A DNA stretch of 64,000 bases, from positions 20,459,409-20,523,408 of the forward strand of contig OY727093.1 of NCBI GenBank assembly GCA_963402885.1. The letters run 5' to 3'. The notes below the pieces were generated by a model, which saw only the letters and a program-made list of their open reading frames with translations, ran no database searches and was not told where the DNA came from. Each line of letters begins with the position of its first letter. Position 1 is the stretch's first letter. This document shows, piece by piece, positions 22,534 to 32,448 of the stretch. The position numbers and the translations under genes are program-made. This DNA comes from Antedon bifida. Its lineage: Eukaryota > Echinodermata > Crinoidea > Comatulida > Antedonidae.

Positions 22534-24114
22534 TGTAATGATTATAAAGGAGCTAAAATTGTATTATTGTATAATTAATGAATAACAATATAATAAAAAT
22601 ACTAATATTAACATTATTATTATTGCGAAACATTAGTTCTTTATAATTTCTGAAGCTAGTGAAGAATCCAGATATATATTCAATAACGAAAACTTTTAAA
22701 TTGGACAAAGAGAGGCCTCGCCCAGACTAGGCCTACGTACGTGTTTCCCCAAAATAACATGGTAGCCATCCTCAACTCGATATAAACCTTAAATAGCATT
22801 TAAACAGCTTTAGTGTGTTTTGTTGATCACTAGCATATTCAAAACAATCGTATTTTAGGGGGAAATTTTCTCCACCTTCCTCTCGTCGCCCCTTCCATTA
22901 CTGTGCTTTAAAAATACATAACAAGATCAATCCCTCATGAATATGTACGAGAATATCTGAACTTTCAAAAAACTTCTGATTTTTTTTTATAGATGTTTGA
23001 AAAATACATGATTTTTGGCTTAAAATTTGAGTGAAATTTGAGTGAAAGTTAATATAAATAATTGCTATATTGTGTTTTATTTGTATTGTATTTTTAGATA
23101 TTTTGAATAATAATGTTTAAAGGAAAATAAAATAACTTGTTTGAAGGTCATAACTTTATAGAAAGGTTATGTAAAATGCCAGGTCATTTGTTGATCAAAA
23201 TGTAATCGTACGTGACTGTGCAACACTGGTGGGGCATACTGAAATTCCAATTAAAGTAATAGTAAATGTCATACATATCAAGGTTGAGGTTGCTGCTGGC
23301 TTGAGATTTCTCCCAGTTGTGATTTTGAGTGTGTATGCCTAGTCCGAATTTATAAACTCCAGCCTTCGTAATTACCATGGTGATGTGGGTATAAGCCCAT
23401 ACTTGGTTATAATCCCACCCCTGACTTTTAAATAATTTTCATGTAAAATGAGGAACTCTGGTATAAGCCCACTCATTAGTTTAAAGATCTAGGTGGCGTA
23501 ATACATTATTTTATGCCCTCTATAGTTGTATTATCGTCTTGAAAATAATGCGACCTCTATAGTTAATTAATTAATTAATTATATATAGTATAGTATATAT
23601 AATAGTATTTCTATCTTGGAAAGTTGTTTTGAGTAGCGTAATGGTTGCCATTTTGAAAGTAACAAAAATTTACCAGCCCCAATAGGGCAACATCGTGTTT
23701 ATCACAACACGCAAAAAAAAAATTCTGAAACAATAGTTAGTTTTTGTACTATAGTGAATTTGTGAAACTGTCATTATTTTCACAATTTTGCCCCAAAACT
23801 TTGATTTGTGCATAATTTTTATAAAACAATAAAAATAATTCAATTTTTTTTCATATTTTTATTTGTTATACGTATCTTCATCAATATCCAGTTGGAAAAA
23901 CGTATTCCATAAGAATTTCTTATAGAAAATATAGTTTTTATCATTGATTAGATAAAAAACATGAAATCCAAAAAATGCAGTAATTAGAATGGTTGATTGA
24001 ACACATTTGATCGGTGACAAAAATATGAATGTTTTCTTCTTTTCTAATTTAGGCACCTAATAATTAAAGATTATGTATAACTTTTTCTATTTTGTTGCAA
24101 ATCGTATTTCTCAG
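22534..24114. other. SETDB1 intron, no gene seen
   Basis: AT-rich, without recognised domains. Contains AATTAATTAATTAATT near 23,565. Ends at the acceptor CGTATTTCTCAG of the next exon. Confidence 0.5.
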
Positions 24115-24217
24115 TCCGGAGCTTGTGAAAGACATGAAAGTATTGGCTAAGAGGAAAAAAGATGATCTTTGGTACGATGCTACAATACTGGAATTATTAA
24201 CAAACCAACTTTCACAG
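24115..24217 (+). CDS. SETDB1: SETDB1 exon (Tudor domain 1, first half)
   Basis: Acceptor TTTCTCAG, donor GTATGT. After the completing base it encodes PELVKDMKVLAKRKKDDLWY and then DATILELLTNQLSQ, matching the start of SETDB1 Tudor domain 1 (vertebrates have ...VSMRILGKKR..WHKGTL at this point). It ends in phase 0. The triple Tudor module reads histone H3 tails bearing K14 acetylation with K9 methylation and is needed to target the methyltransferase. A hairpin repeat starts 36 bp after the donor. Confidence 0.88.
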
Positions 24218-24249
24218 GTATGTCAAATTGGCACTTTTCTATGACCTTA

Positions 24250-24352
24250 ATTAGGTGATTATTTAGTCATTTAGAATAAAATGATCAACTATTGTTACTA
24301 TATAAAATCTTTATTATTATTAGGTGATCATTTGGAATAAAAGGATCACCTA
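24250..24352 (+). repeat. Dimer of short AGGTGATCATTT hairpins behind a SETDB1 donor
   Basis: Two hairpins, AGGTGATNATTTA..AAATGATCA and AGGTGATCATTTGGAATAAA followed by AGGATCACCT, about 70 bp apart, separated by a TATAAAATCTTTATTATTAT spacer. The same dimer is at 52,455-52,560. Confidence 0.8.
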
Positions 24353-24799
24353 TGAAATCTTTGTTTTTATTTATTTCTCTCTACAAGTTTTGTGTAATTA
24401 TTTATTATCTCAAAAAGTTAAATGTTAATTATCACCAAAATTTCACAATATCTTTCAAATAATTTAACTTAATCCTATTAAGCTTTTCAGCATGATCACT
24501 CATTTATACGCCATTTTGTGAAATCACAATATCAATCATATCTCCATAACTCGTCATCACATATCAATCAAATTCACTATACATAAACTTCAGGTCAAAG
24601 GTAAAAATATTAGCAAATAAAAACGCATGCGTACACAGGGTCATGCGCGTGAAATATCTCATTAAAAATTTAAATAATTGAAAATTACGTTTTGATCAAT
24701 TTAGAGCATGAATTAGGCCATTTGCGTGTTTAACAAAAGCAATTCAGAAGAAAAATGTCTTGAGCAACATATTAACAATTAAAGTTTAAAAGATCTCAA

Positions 24800-25480
24800 T
24801 TATCTCAATTTTTAAAACAGGGTTGTGCCCACAAATGGTTCTCGAATACACATAGTAATTTCAGCGTTAAAAAAATGGCAATTTCAAATGTATGTATGCC
24901 GCAGGACTATAATACATGTTGTTTACAGGAAAGAAAAATAGGCTTGGTGATTCGTATGTTATCAAAATTAGCACCCTAGGAATATTTCCAAAAGAAAAAC
25001 TTGTCACAAAATGAGACAAACCCAATTTGTGTTTTTGTATGTAACATTAGGGTTGAGAGATGAAGGAAGAGGATGGGTGCAAAGAGGGATACTTTTTAAA
25101 TATATTTGTTTATCCACTCAGTATTGAAATATTTGTTTTCATGTTTTATAAATAATATACCACTAATAAAACATTTGCGATTTAATACTTCTTGAAACTG
25201 TCACTGTCGATTGAAATAGTAAAGTACATACACCAGTACGACGTTTATATCTTTTTGTAATTAATAATTAATACAAACGTTGAAAAGCAACTGTCGGTAA
25301 TAAAGTTTATTTGTATATGTGTTGAGATCTTTGTATATGTGTTTATACATCTAACATTACCCACACTCACAGTAAGAAATTTGCGCTTCAAATGGCGACC
25401 AAAAATGGTTAATTATGAATTTACAGTATTGTCAAAATTTGATATACACTACTTATAACTAACTACAGTATTGCAATACT
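24800..25480 (+). repeat. Dispersed ~680-bp repeat, copy 1
   Basis: Shares order and wording with 30,775-31,430: ATGGTTCTCGAA-ACACA, GCAGGA-TATA, TTAGCACCCT-GGAAT, CAAACCCAATTTGTGTTTT, AATATACCACTAA, CGACGTTTATAT, GTTGA-AAGCAACTGTC. Same orientation, roughly 85 percent identity by eye. No coding; class not recognised. Confidence 0.7.
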
Positions 25481-25981
25481 ATGACTACGGTCACACTACA
25501 GCCTCAAGCCTGGCACGACTCACCGCGATTGAGATTTCAAGCCAGGCTTGAGTTTATTGGGATGTCACACTATTTGAAATTCTGTTGGGTTGTTCTCTGA
25601 ACGAAACTGGAAATCAGTCGGCTAGCTAAATAAATTATGTGAGCCAATCTGTAGTACATACTTACAATTTTATTTAGAATTCACTAGGCCTATGCATTTT
25701 GTTGTTGCATTGTAGATATTTTAAATTAAAAATATATATGTAATCGACTGATCGTAAGCATAGGCCTGCCGCAGACAGAGGCGGCATTCTATCTAATATT
25801 ATAATAGTAGGCTAGCCAATGCTAGTTTCGTCTTCAATTCAATCACTAGATGGCAATGCACAGCGTACAAAATGCAGGTGATCGTTACGAAGGACCTCAG
25901 ATTAAAAGAAGAAAAATTAATGCACAAATCTCTTTGATATCTTCATGTGTTATCTAAAAACTTAACCGAAAGCCGACGAAA

Positions 25982-26887
25982 TTGAACTTGGAATGTTCTA
26001 CCATTCATTGCCAAGCAATTCTTCATTATCGTAAACTTACAACGGATCCCACCCCGGAAATTGCGGATAAGGTGGCCAAATCTGTTTCTGTGATGGTAAA
26101 AAAACACTCCATCGATCCTAAGATTGGACCTCATTTGGCACAGGTCAATCCAGTTCCAGGCAGATTTTATTTCCTACCTAAAATCCACAAAGCAGGCAAT
26201 CCTGGTAGACCCATTATTTCGGGCAATGGCACTGCTACAGAGAAAATTTCTGAATATGTGGATGATTTACTTAGACCATATGTGACTGATCTCCCTTCAT
26301 ACATTCAGGACTCCACGGACTTTATCCGCAAAATTAACCAAATTCAAAATTTACCTAATAATTCTGTTCTGGCTACATTAGATGTTTCATCATTGTATAC
26401 TAATATCCCTCACGAAGAAGGAGCCGACGCATGTATTTTAAATTACATACAAATTCCAGGCAAAACGCCTACTAAAGCTCATTTACGAGAACTGGTCATG
26501 TTGATTTTAACCAACAACAATTTTATTTTTGGAAATGACCATTACCTTCAAATTCATGGCACAGCGATGGGCACAAAAATGGCGCCATCTTTTGCAAATT
26601 TATTTATGGGACAATTTGAGGCCAATTTTCTGTCCCTCCAACCAAACAAACCACTTGTTTGGTTTAGATACATTGACGACATCTTCATGATCTGGACCCA
26701 TGGTGAAGATAATTTGGAATCTTTTCTTCTCAATATTAATGCAGCCCACCCAACTATCAAATTTACAGCTACCAAATCCACTGGTAGCGTTGATTTTTTG
26801 GACACTATAGTGAATAGAAATTACAAGAAGGAATACATCGAAACTGCTATAAAGAAACAAAAGATATTCCTCGATGTCAAACACTGA
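25982..26887 (+). CDS. Penelope-like reverse transcriptase
   Basis: About 300 codons with the full Penelope RT motif series: GRFYFLPKIHKAGNPGRPII, LATLDVSSLYTNIPHEEGAD (catalytic D in motif A), HGTAMGTKMAPSFANLFMGQ, WFRYIDDIFMIW (catalytic DD) and FTATKSTGSVDFLDTIV. This enzyme copies element RNA into DNA; Penelope RTs group with telomerase. The upstream part (LTTDPTPEIADKVAKSV) belongs to the N-terminal Penelope region, so the true start lies 5' of 25,982. In ordinary family members RT and GIY-YIG are one protein. Confidence 0.88.
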   Translation: MNLECSTIHCQAILHYRKLTTDPTPEIADKVAKSVSVMVKKHSIDPKIGPHLAQVNPVPGRFYFLPKIHKAGNPGRPIISGNGTATEKISEYVDDLLRPYVTDLPSYIQDSTDFIRKINQIQNLPNNSVLATLDVSSLYTNIPHEEGADACILNYIQIPGKTPTKAHLRELVMLILTNNNFIFGNDHYLQIHGTAMGTKMAPSFANLFMGQFEANFLSLQPNKPLVWFRYIDDIFMIWTHGEDNLESFLLNINAAHPTIKFTATKSTGSVDFLDTIVNRNYKKEYIETAIKKQKIFLDVKH

Positions 26888-26922
26888 CGTACAAACCACG
26901 TCAGCCAAAAAAATCGACCCGA

Positions 26923-27561
26923 GTGCCATTGGTCACAACCTACCACCCTAGGTTGCCTCCATTACGGGCTATTATTGAGAAACATATGCCCATTCTACAG
27001 TCCACAGAACGTCTCAGGACTGTTTTTCCGGAACCACCCATTATTGCATTTCGTAGACCTCCCAACCTTCGTGATATATTAGTCAGATCCAAATTTAAGA
27101 GTGAAATTAACTCTCATGACAGCCAAAATTTGGGCAGTCACCTTTGCAGCAAATCTTGCAAAACTTGGTCATTGGTTGATTCTACTGAAAAATTTCAGAG
27201 TAACCAAACTGGCCGCATTTTTCGGATAAGACAATCAATTAATTGTCTAACCAAAAACGTCATTTATCTCATATACTGTAATATTTGTGGCAAACAGTAC
27301 GTCGGAGAAACAAAAAACACTCTCTGTATGAGAATGACACAACACAGATCAGCTATCAAAACATTAAAGCTTGATCAACCTGTAGCCGAACATTTTAATT
27401 CAGCTGGTCACTCGATTGCAAATTTCAGAGTTATTGCAATAGACCACGACGTCAAATGGAGCGACAAAACTCGCAAAGACAAAGAAAACCACTGGGAATT
27501 ACTACTTAAAACCACAAAACCTTTTGGACTTAACATTAGGAACATACTCCCAGATCGGTAA
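26923..27561 (+). CDS. Penelope-like GIY-YIG endonuclease part
   Basis: A frame of 212 codons, beginning with the linker RPPNLRDILVRSKF (the 'RNLRD' motif between RT and nuclease), a Cys/His group (HLCSKSCKTW) and the nuclease core: VIYLIYCNICGKQYVGETKN (GIY-YIG replaced by LIY...YVG), a RMTQHRSAIK helix, EHFNSAGH, and the terminal LLLKTTKPFGLNIRN. The nuclease nicks target DNA for reverse transcription. It lies immediately downstream of the RT in another frame. Confidence 0.88.
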   Translation: MPLVTTYHPRLPPLRAIIEKHMPILQSTERLRTVFPEPPIIAFRRPPNLRDILVRSKFKSEINSHDSQNLGSHLCSKSCKTWSLVDSTEKFQSNQTGRIFRIRQSINCLTKNVIYLIYCNICGKQYVGETKNTLCMRMTQHRSAIKTLKLDQPVAEHFNSAGHSIANFRVIAIDHDVKWSDKTRKDKENHWELLLKTTKPFGLNIRNILPDR

Positions 27562-27777
27562 AATTATTCCATTGACTACCAAAATTTAAGTTTCAATATT
27601 AACCACCATTTTAGCTTTTTTTAGTTCCAGTCCAAAATCTTTGTTTTCTACTCTTATTCAGTCTCCACCCACTATTCAACACGCTGTTTCTATTGTTATA
27701 TTTCTTTTATTCCTGTCCACCCAGGCAGCACTTGCCAACTCATATGCTATGACTTTATCCAAATTCCCTCACTTGCA

Positions 27778-27814
27778 CTGATGAAGGGCTAGTGTTGCCC
27801 GAAAGCTCTGCTAA
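27778..27814 (+). ncRNA. Hammerhead-like ribozyme motif in the Penelope 3' region
   Basis: CTGATGA, then a GGGC/GCCC stem with loop TAGTGTT, then GAAA: the conserved hammerhead core order. Penelope-like elements are known to carry hammerhead motifs. Reservations: there is an extra A between CTGATGA and the stem, and stem III would be a 2-bp GC-TCT-GC with CTA as the cleavage triplet; stem I does not pair well. Catalysis is therefore doubtful. Confidence 0.4.
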
Positions 27815-28253
27815 CTTTTCTAGCTGTTTACTTGATTGTTTTGATTTAGCTTTTCGCTTTTTTATTTGTATCTCCATTGAGATCCAGCCACTGATACCCA
27901 CAGCATTGTCATTTTTTTCAGTAATTTGCCTTTGGATTTATATATAGTCTCGGTTGGGGCGACTTTTTCTCATTCTCACAGATTTCCTCATCTTTATCGT
28001 TTCAAATTAATTAATTAAATTTCAGTATATCACCGGGCGGTTTAGAATTAATGTTCTTTGCCTGATTTGTTTATATATATAAAAGTATATCTTCGGAGAT
28101 CCCACCTCGTGAATAAAAATACTGAAAGATGAGGGCGTATCAATTTGATCTCTGGTGCGCGTGCGTACAACTGAGGACTAGTGCTGTTCCGCCGTACCAT
28201 GCCGAGAATGTTAAAGAGTCGCTATCCAATCGAGTTCGAACAATACCATGAAA

Positions 28254-28325
28254 GCCCCAGTGGTCTATATGGTTAGGACATCTGCATATCAAGCAGGCGG
28301 TCCGAGTTCGAGTCTCGGTTGGGGC
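28254..28325 (+). tRNA. tRNA-like gene, anticodon ATC, damaged D loop
   Basis: Same gene as in array A, but the D loop reads TCTATATGGTT with extra bases that disturb the A box. Acceptor, anticodon (ATATCAA loop) and T arms still pair. Probably a pseudogene copy. Confidence 0.55.
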
Positions 28326-28618
28326 GACTTTTTCTCATTCTCACAGATTTCCTCATCTTTATCGTTTCAAATTAATTAATTAAATTTCAGTATATCACCG
28401 GGCGGTTTAGAATTAATGTTCTTTGCCTGATTTGTTTATATATATACAAGTATCTCTTCGGAGATCCCGCCTCGTGAATAAAAATACTGTAAGATGAGGG
28501 CGTATCAATTTGATCTCTGGTGCGCGTGCGTACAACTGAGGACTAGTGCTGTTCCGCCGTACCACGCCGAGAATGTTAAAGAGTCGCTATCCAATCGAGT
28601 TCGAACAATACCATGAAA

Positions 28619-28689
28619 GCCCCAGTGGTCTAATGGTTAGGACATCTGCATATCAAGCAGGCGGTCCGAGTTCGAGTCTCGGTTGGGGC
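28619..28689 (+). tRNA. tRNA-like gene, anticodon ATC
   Basis: Sequence-identical to the array-A genes: GCCCCAG/TTGGGGC acceptor, intact A box TGGTCTAATGG and B box GAGTTCGAGTC, short T-run after the 3' end (GACTTTTTC). Confidence 0.65.
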
Positions 28690-28859
28690 GACTTTTTCTC
28701 ATTCTCACAGATTTCCTCATCTTTATCGTTTCAAATTAATTAATTAAATTTCAGTATATCACAGGGTGGTTTAGAATTAATGTTCTTTGCCTGATGTGTT
28801 TATATATATATATATATATTCTAAAACTTTATCGTTTTGATTTAGCTTTACCCTTTCTT

Positions 28860-29985
28860 TTTTTTCGAGTGACCAGCTGAATTAAAATTTTCGGCTACAG
28901 GTTGATCAAGCTTTAATGTTTTGATAGCTGATCTGTGTTGTGTCATTCTCATACGGAGAGTGTTTGCCACAAATATTACAGTATATATGAGATAAATGAC
29001 GTTTTTGGTTAGACAATTAATTGATTGTCTTATCCGAAAAATGCGGCAGTTTGGTTACTCTTAAATTTGTCAGTAGAATCAACCAATGAACAAGTTTTGC
29101 CGCAAAGGTGACTGCCCAAATTTTGGCTGTCATGAGAGTTACTTTCACTCTTAAATTTGGATCTGACTAATATATCACGAAGGTTGGGAGGTCTACGAAA
29201 TGCAATAATGGGTGGTTCCGGAAAAACAGTCCTGAGACGTTCTGTGGACTGTAGAATGGACATACAGTATGTTTCTCAATAATAGCCCGTAATGGAGGCA
29301 ACCTAGGGTGATAGGTTGTGACCAATGGCACTCTGGTCGAATATATATATTTATATCTGTGTTTTTAAAACATTAAAGCTTGATCAACCTGTAGCCGAAC
29401 ATTTTAATTCAGCTGGTCACTCGATTGCAAATTTCACAGTTATTGCAATAGACCACGATGTCAAATGGAGTGACAAAACTCGCAAAGACAAAGAAAACCA
29501 CTGGGAATTACTTAAACCCACAAAACCTTTTGGACTTAACATTAGGAACATACTCCCAGATCAGTAAAATTATTCCATTGACTACCAAAATTTAAGTTTC
29601 AATATTAATCACCATTTAAGCTGTTTTTTAGTTTCATTCCGAAATTTTTATATCTCTACCAAGCTACCTTCTTTTGTTTTCTACTCTTATTCAGACTCCA
29701 CCCTGTCTCCTTTTGTTGTATTTCTTTTATTCCTGTCCACCCAGGCAGCACTTGCCAGTTCTTATACTATGACGTTATCCAAATTCCTTCACTTGCACTG
29801 ATGAAGGGCTAGTGTTGCCTGAAAGCTCTGCTAACTTTTCTGGCTGTTTTACTTTATCGTTTTGATTTAGCTTTTCGCTTTTTTTTTTGTATCTCCATTG
29901 AGATCCAGCCACTGATACCCACAGCATTGTCATTTTTTCAGTAATTTGCCTTTGGATTTATATATATATATATAAAAACATAGAT
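28860..29985. mobile_element. Penelope-like element 2, head-to-head partial copies
   Basis: 28,870-29,340 is minus-strand and repeats the RNLRD linker and start of the GIY-YIG part of element 1. From 29,355 the plus strand repeats the last 200 bp of that nuclease region (KLDQPVAEHFNSAGH) and the 3' region with a second hammerhead-like motif at 29,798 (here GGGC/GCCT). Inverted partial copies joined at their 5' sides are a known feature of Penelope insertions. The end is TTTGGATTTATATATATATA. Broken and partial. Confidence 0.8.
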
Positions 29986-29989
29986 CAGC

Positions 29990-30775
29990 ATGCCATAAAC
30001 AATTTCAATTTAAAATGTATATTGATCAAACAGGTTATGCAGGCTGTTCAAGAAGTGAACACATAATCTTCCTCTTAAATTAATCAAGCCTATCATTAAG
30101 AATATCAATATGATTGCAATTTAGATTATTAAATGTATATGGTAGTCTATGAAAAATTTCCCTCCTGGTACAGTCGACACGGTAAAAGGAATATGCAATA
30201 AATGTCTATTACGTGTACGACTAAATAGTGAAATTAATGAACAGTCATATTTAGAATTTAAAATATTATATAAATAAACCATATCAGATATCGTGGAAAA
30301 AGCAAAACTTCCATTGAACAGCGTCGACATGGAGAAATTGAATTGAAAATTACGGTACAATATTCAAGGTGAGGACGTATAATAGATTTTTATAAAGATA
30401 AAGTGCCCTGCCGTCATTCATAAACTTTCAATTTCTCCATATCAAGCCCATCATTAGCTTTTGACAACACATGATTAATATGTGAACAAAAATTTAATTT
30501 ACTATCAATAAAAATACCTAATATCTCAAGATCATGTCCATTCAAATTGAATTGCACAGGCCTTTTTTAAGTGTTATAGATAAATATTTGCATTTATTAG
30601 CATTAAGTTTTAGCCCCCACTTCTCCGTCCATTCCACGAGACCATTCAGATCCTTCTGAAGTGAATAAGCATCTTGTGGAGTGGTAATCACTTTAAACAA
30701 TTTCAGATTGTCAGCAAACAACAGAGACTCTGAATGATTAAATTTTAAAGGAAGATTAAATTAAATAAACTAGGT
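29990..30775 (-). mobile_element. LINE 3' half (CR1/jockey-like), separated from its RT by a repeat
   Basis: Minus-strand frames include MVYLYNILNSKYDCSLISLF followed by TRNRHLLHIPF, the typical C-terminal stretch of jockey/CR1 RT proteins, and further up AYSLQKDLNGLVEWTEKWGL-like residues around 30,620-30,690 (thumb region). It continues beyond the 30,775-31,570 insertion as the RT piece at 31,933. Both parts have the same orientation. Confidence 0.65.
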
Positions 30776-31570
30776 CCACAGATGGTTCTCGAACACACAG
30801 TAATTTCAGAGTAAAAAATGTACGTACCGCAGGATTATAGTACATTGTCGTTTACAGAAACGAATAAATAGACACGATGATTTATGTAAATTTAGCACCC
30901 TGGGAATTAGGCCTTGTCTTAAAAATGAGTCCAATTTTTTTATTTGAACTCATTTAAACAAACCCAATTTGTGTTTTGTATATAACATTAGAGTTGAGGG
31001 ATGTGGAAGAGGATAGGAAGAACAATTTTTAAATAATATTCTCTATCCACTCAGTAACGAAATATTGTTTTAAATGTTTTATAGGCCTATCAATAATATA
31101 CCACTAAACACAGTAAAACATTTACAATTTATAATACTCTTTTAAAACTGTCCCTGTTATAGTCGATTGAAATAGTAAAGTACATGTAACGATACACCAC
31201 TACGACGTTTATATTTTTTATAATTATTAATTAATACAAAAACGTTGAGAAGCAACTGTCAGTTATCTACCCACAGTCACAGTAATAAATGTTCTTTTTA
31301 TATTTTGTTTATATATCTAACAGTAACCACATTCACAGTAAGACAATTTTGATTAAAATGGCAAAAATGGTTAATACGTACAGTATTATTTACAATATTG
31401 TCAAAGTATTGCAATACTATATAAGTTTTATTCTCCAAGGGCCCATAAATTTACCTACTTGTGTTAAACCAAGGGCTCATAAATTTACCTACAAACTGGG
31501 AGTCTGAGAGATTGGAATGTTCCATTCATCGCAAATCAATACATTTGTATTTAACGTATATTAAATCTAT
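30775..31570 (+). repeat. Dispersed ~680-bp repeat, copy 2
   Basis: Direct counterpart of 24,800-25,480. It lies between the two halves of a minus-strand LINE, so it probably inserted into it. No coding capacity. Confidence 0.65.
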
Positions 31571-31932
31571 CAAAATAGTAATATAATCAGCCTGTCTTCA
31601 ACATTATGATACTGTACTCGAGCTGTTCAACCGGTTTTCAGCTATTAAAAACAATTATCGTAGGAGGAGATAGGAAAATGCGAAGCATCCTCGTATTATT
31701 GTGTGCAGGTATTTTTCATGAGGACATCCATTAGACAGTGTATACCACGATCGGAAAACACCCCTATTTGGGGCAAATCGTTGAACCTAAATTTGTTTTA
31801 ATTGTCAATAACTAATTATCTAACTAAATTTAATTAGTAAACAGGGTTACATCAGGTGGTTAAAATCAGTACCGAGATTCTAACCAACTTTATATACCAT
31901 CGAGTAAACATTCTAAAAAAATAAAGCGCGAT

Positions 31933-32326
31933 TTACCGAATTTTTCCCTTACGTAAATTTATATATAGAAGCAGGCCCAGGATCGAGCCCTGTGGAACGC
32001 CCGATAACACAGGGAGCCAATCAGATGTCTCTCCCCCAATGACAACACGCTGTTGTCTATTAGCTAAATAGCTTTTAAACCATCTTAAAAGTGAACCGGA
32101 TAAACCAAATTTTGAAAGTTTAAAAATAAGCAAATCATGAGAAACAAAATCAAAAGCCTTAGAGAAATCGGTGTAAATCACATCGCACTGCTTCTTGCTG
32201 TTAATTGCATCGTATGATGTAGCAAGAAGCAGTGCGAGGTTGGTTTGACATGATCTTCCCGAGACAAATCCATGCTGCCTAGGACTGTGATGACAAACCA
32301 TCATGCACAATGCGCTCAAAAATCTT
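31933..32326 (-). pseudogene. LINE reverse-transcriptase fragment
   Basis: Reads HGFVSGRSCQTNLALLLATS, then VIYTDFSKAFDFVSHDLLIF (motif A), LANRQQRVVIGGETSDWLPV and [15 protein letters not shown] (motif B). This is a CR1/jockey-type RT. Its upstream end stops at the snap-back element starting at 32,327; the catalytic YADD block is missing from the piece. Confidence 0.85.
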
Positions 32327-32448
32327 ATACACCAGCTAATGTAGAACGGTTAACAGCTAATGTAGTAAAAAAAATTTTCTCCCAGCTGATGTACAGTTAC
32401 TATCCCCAGCTAATGTAAAAAATATTATATATTTTACAAACCTATGTC

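Larger units (their letters stand above)
25940..27942 (+). mobile_element. Penelope-like element 1 (RT plus GIY-YIG endonuclease)
   Basis: It holds RT (25,982-26,887), a GIY-YIG domain (27,100-27,560), and a 3' region with the hammerhead-like motif TGATGAAGGGCTAGTG at 27,778 and end TTTGGATTTATATATA. The 3' end passes directly into array B of the 364-bp tRNA unit. It is the best preserved of the Penelope copies but its coding region is interrupted at least once. 5' boundary uncertain. Confidence 0.85.
27943..28806 (+). repeat. Tandem array B: 364-bp tRNA-bearing unit, two copies plus a partial
   Basis: A partial unit (from TCTCGGTTGGGGC, 27,948), a unit to about 28,444 and a unit to about 28,806, ending in TATATATATA. 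Same unit as array A, opposite strand, with slightly more divergence (CCGTACCATGCC versus CCACGCC). It sits exactly at the TA-rich 3' end of Penelope element 1. Confidence 0.9.

Noticed and set aside
27948-28806. A hammerhead ribozyme in the 364-bp unit (CTGATGAG is present on one strand)
   Set aside because: No GAAA follows at a workable distance and the candidate stem is only TTTATATATATAAA.
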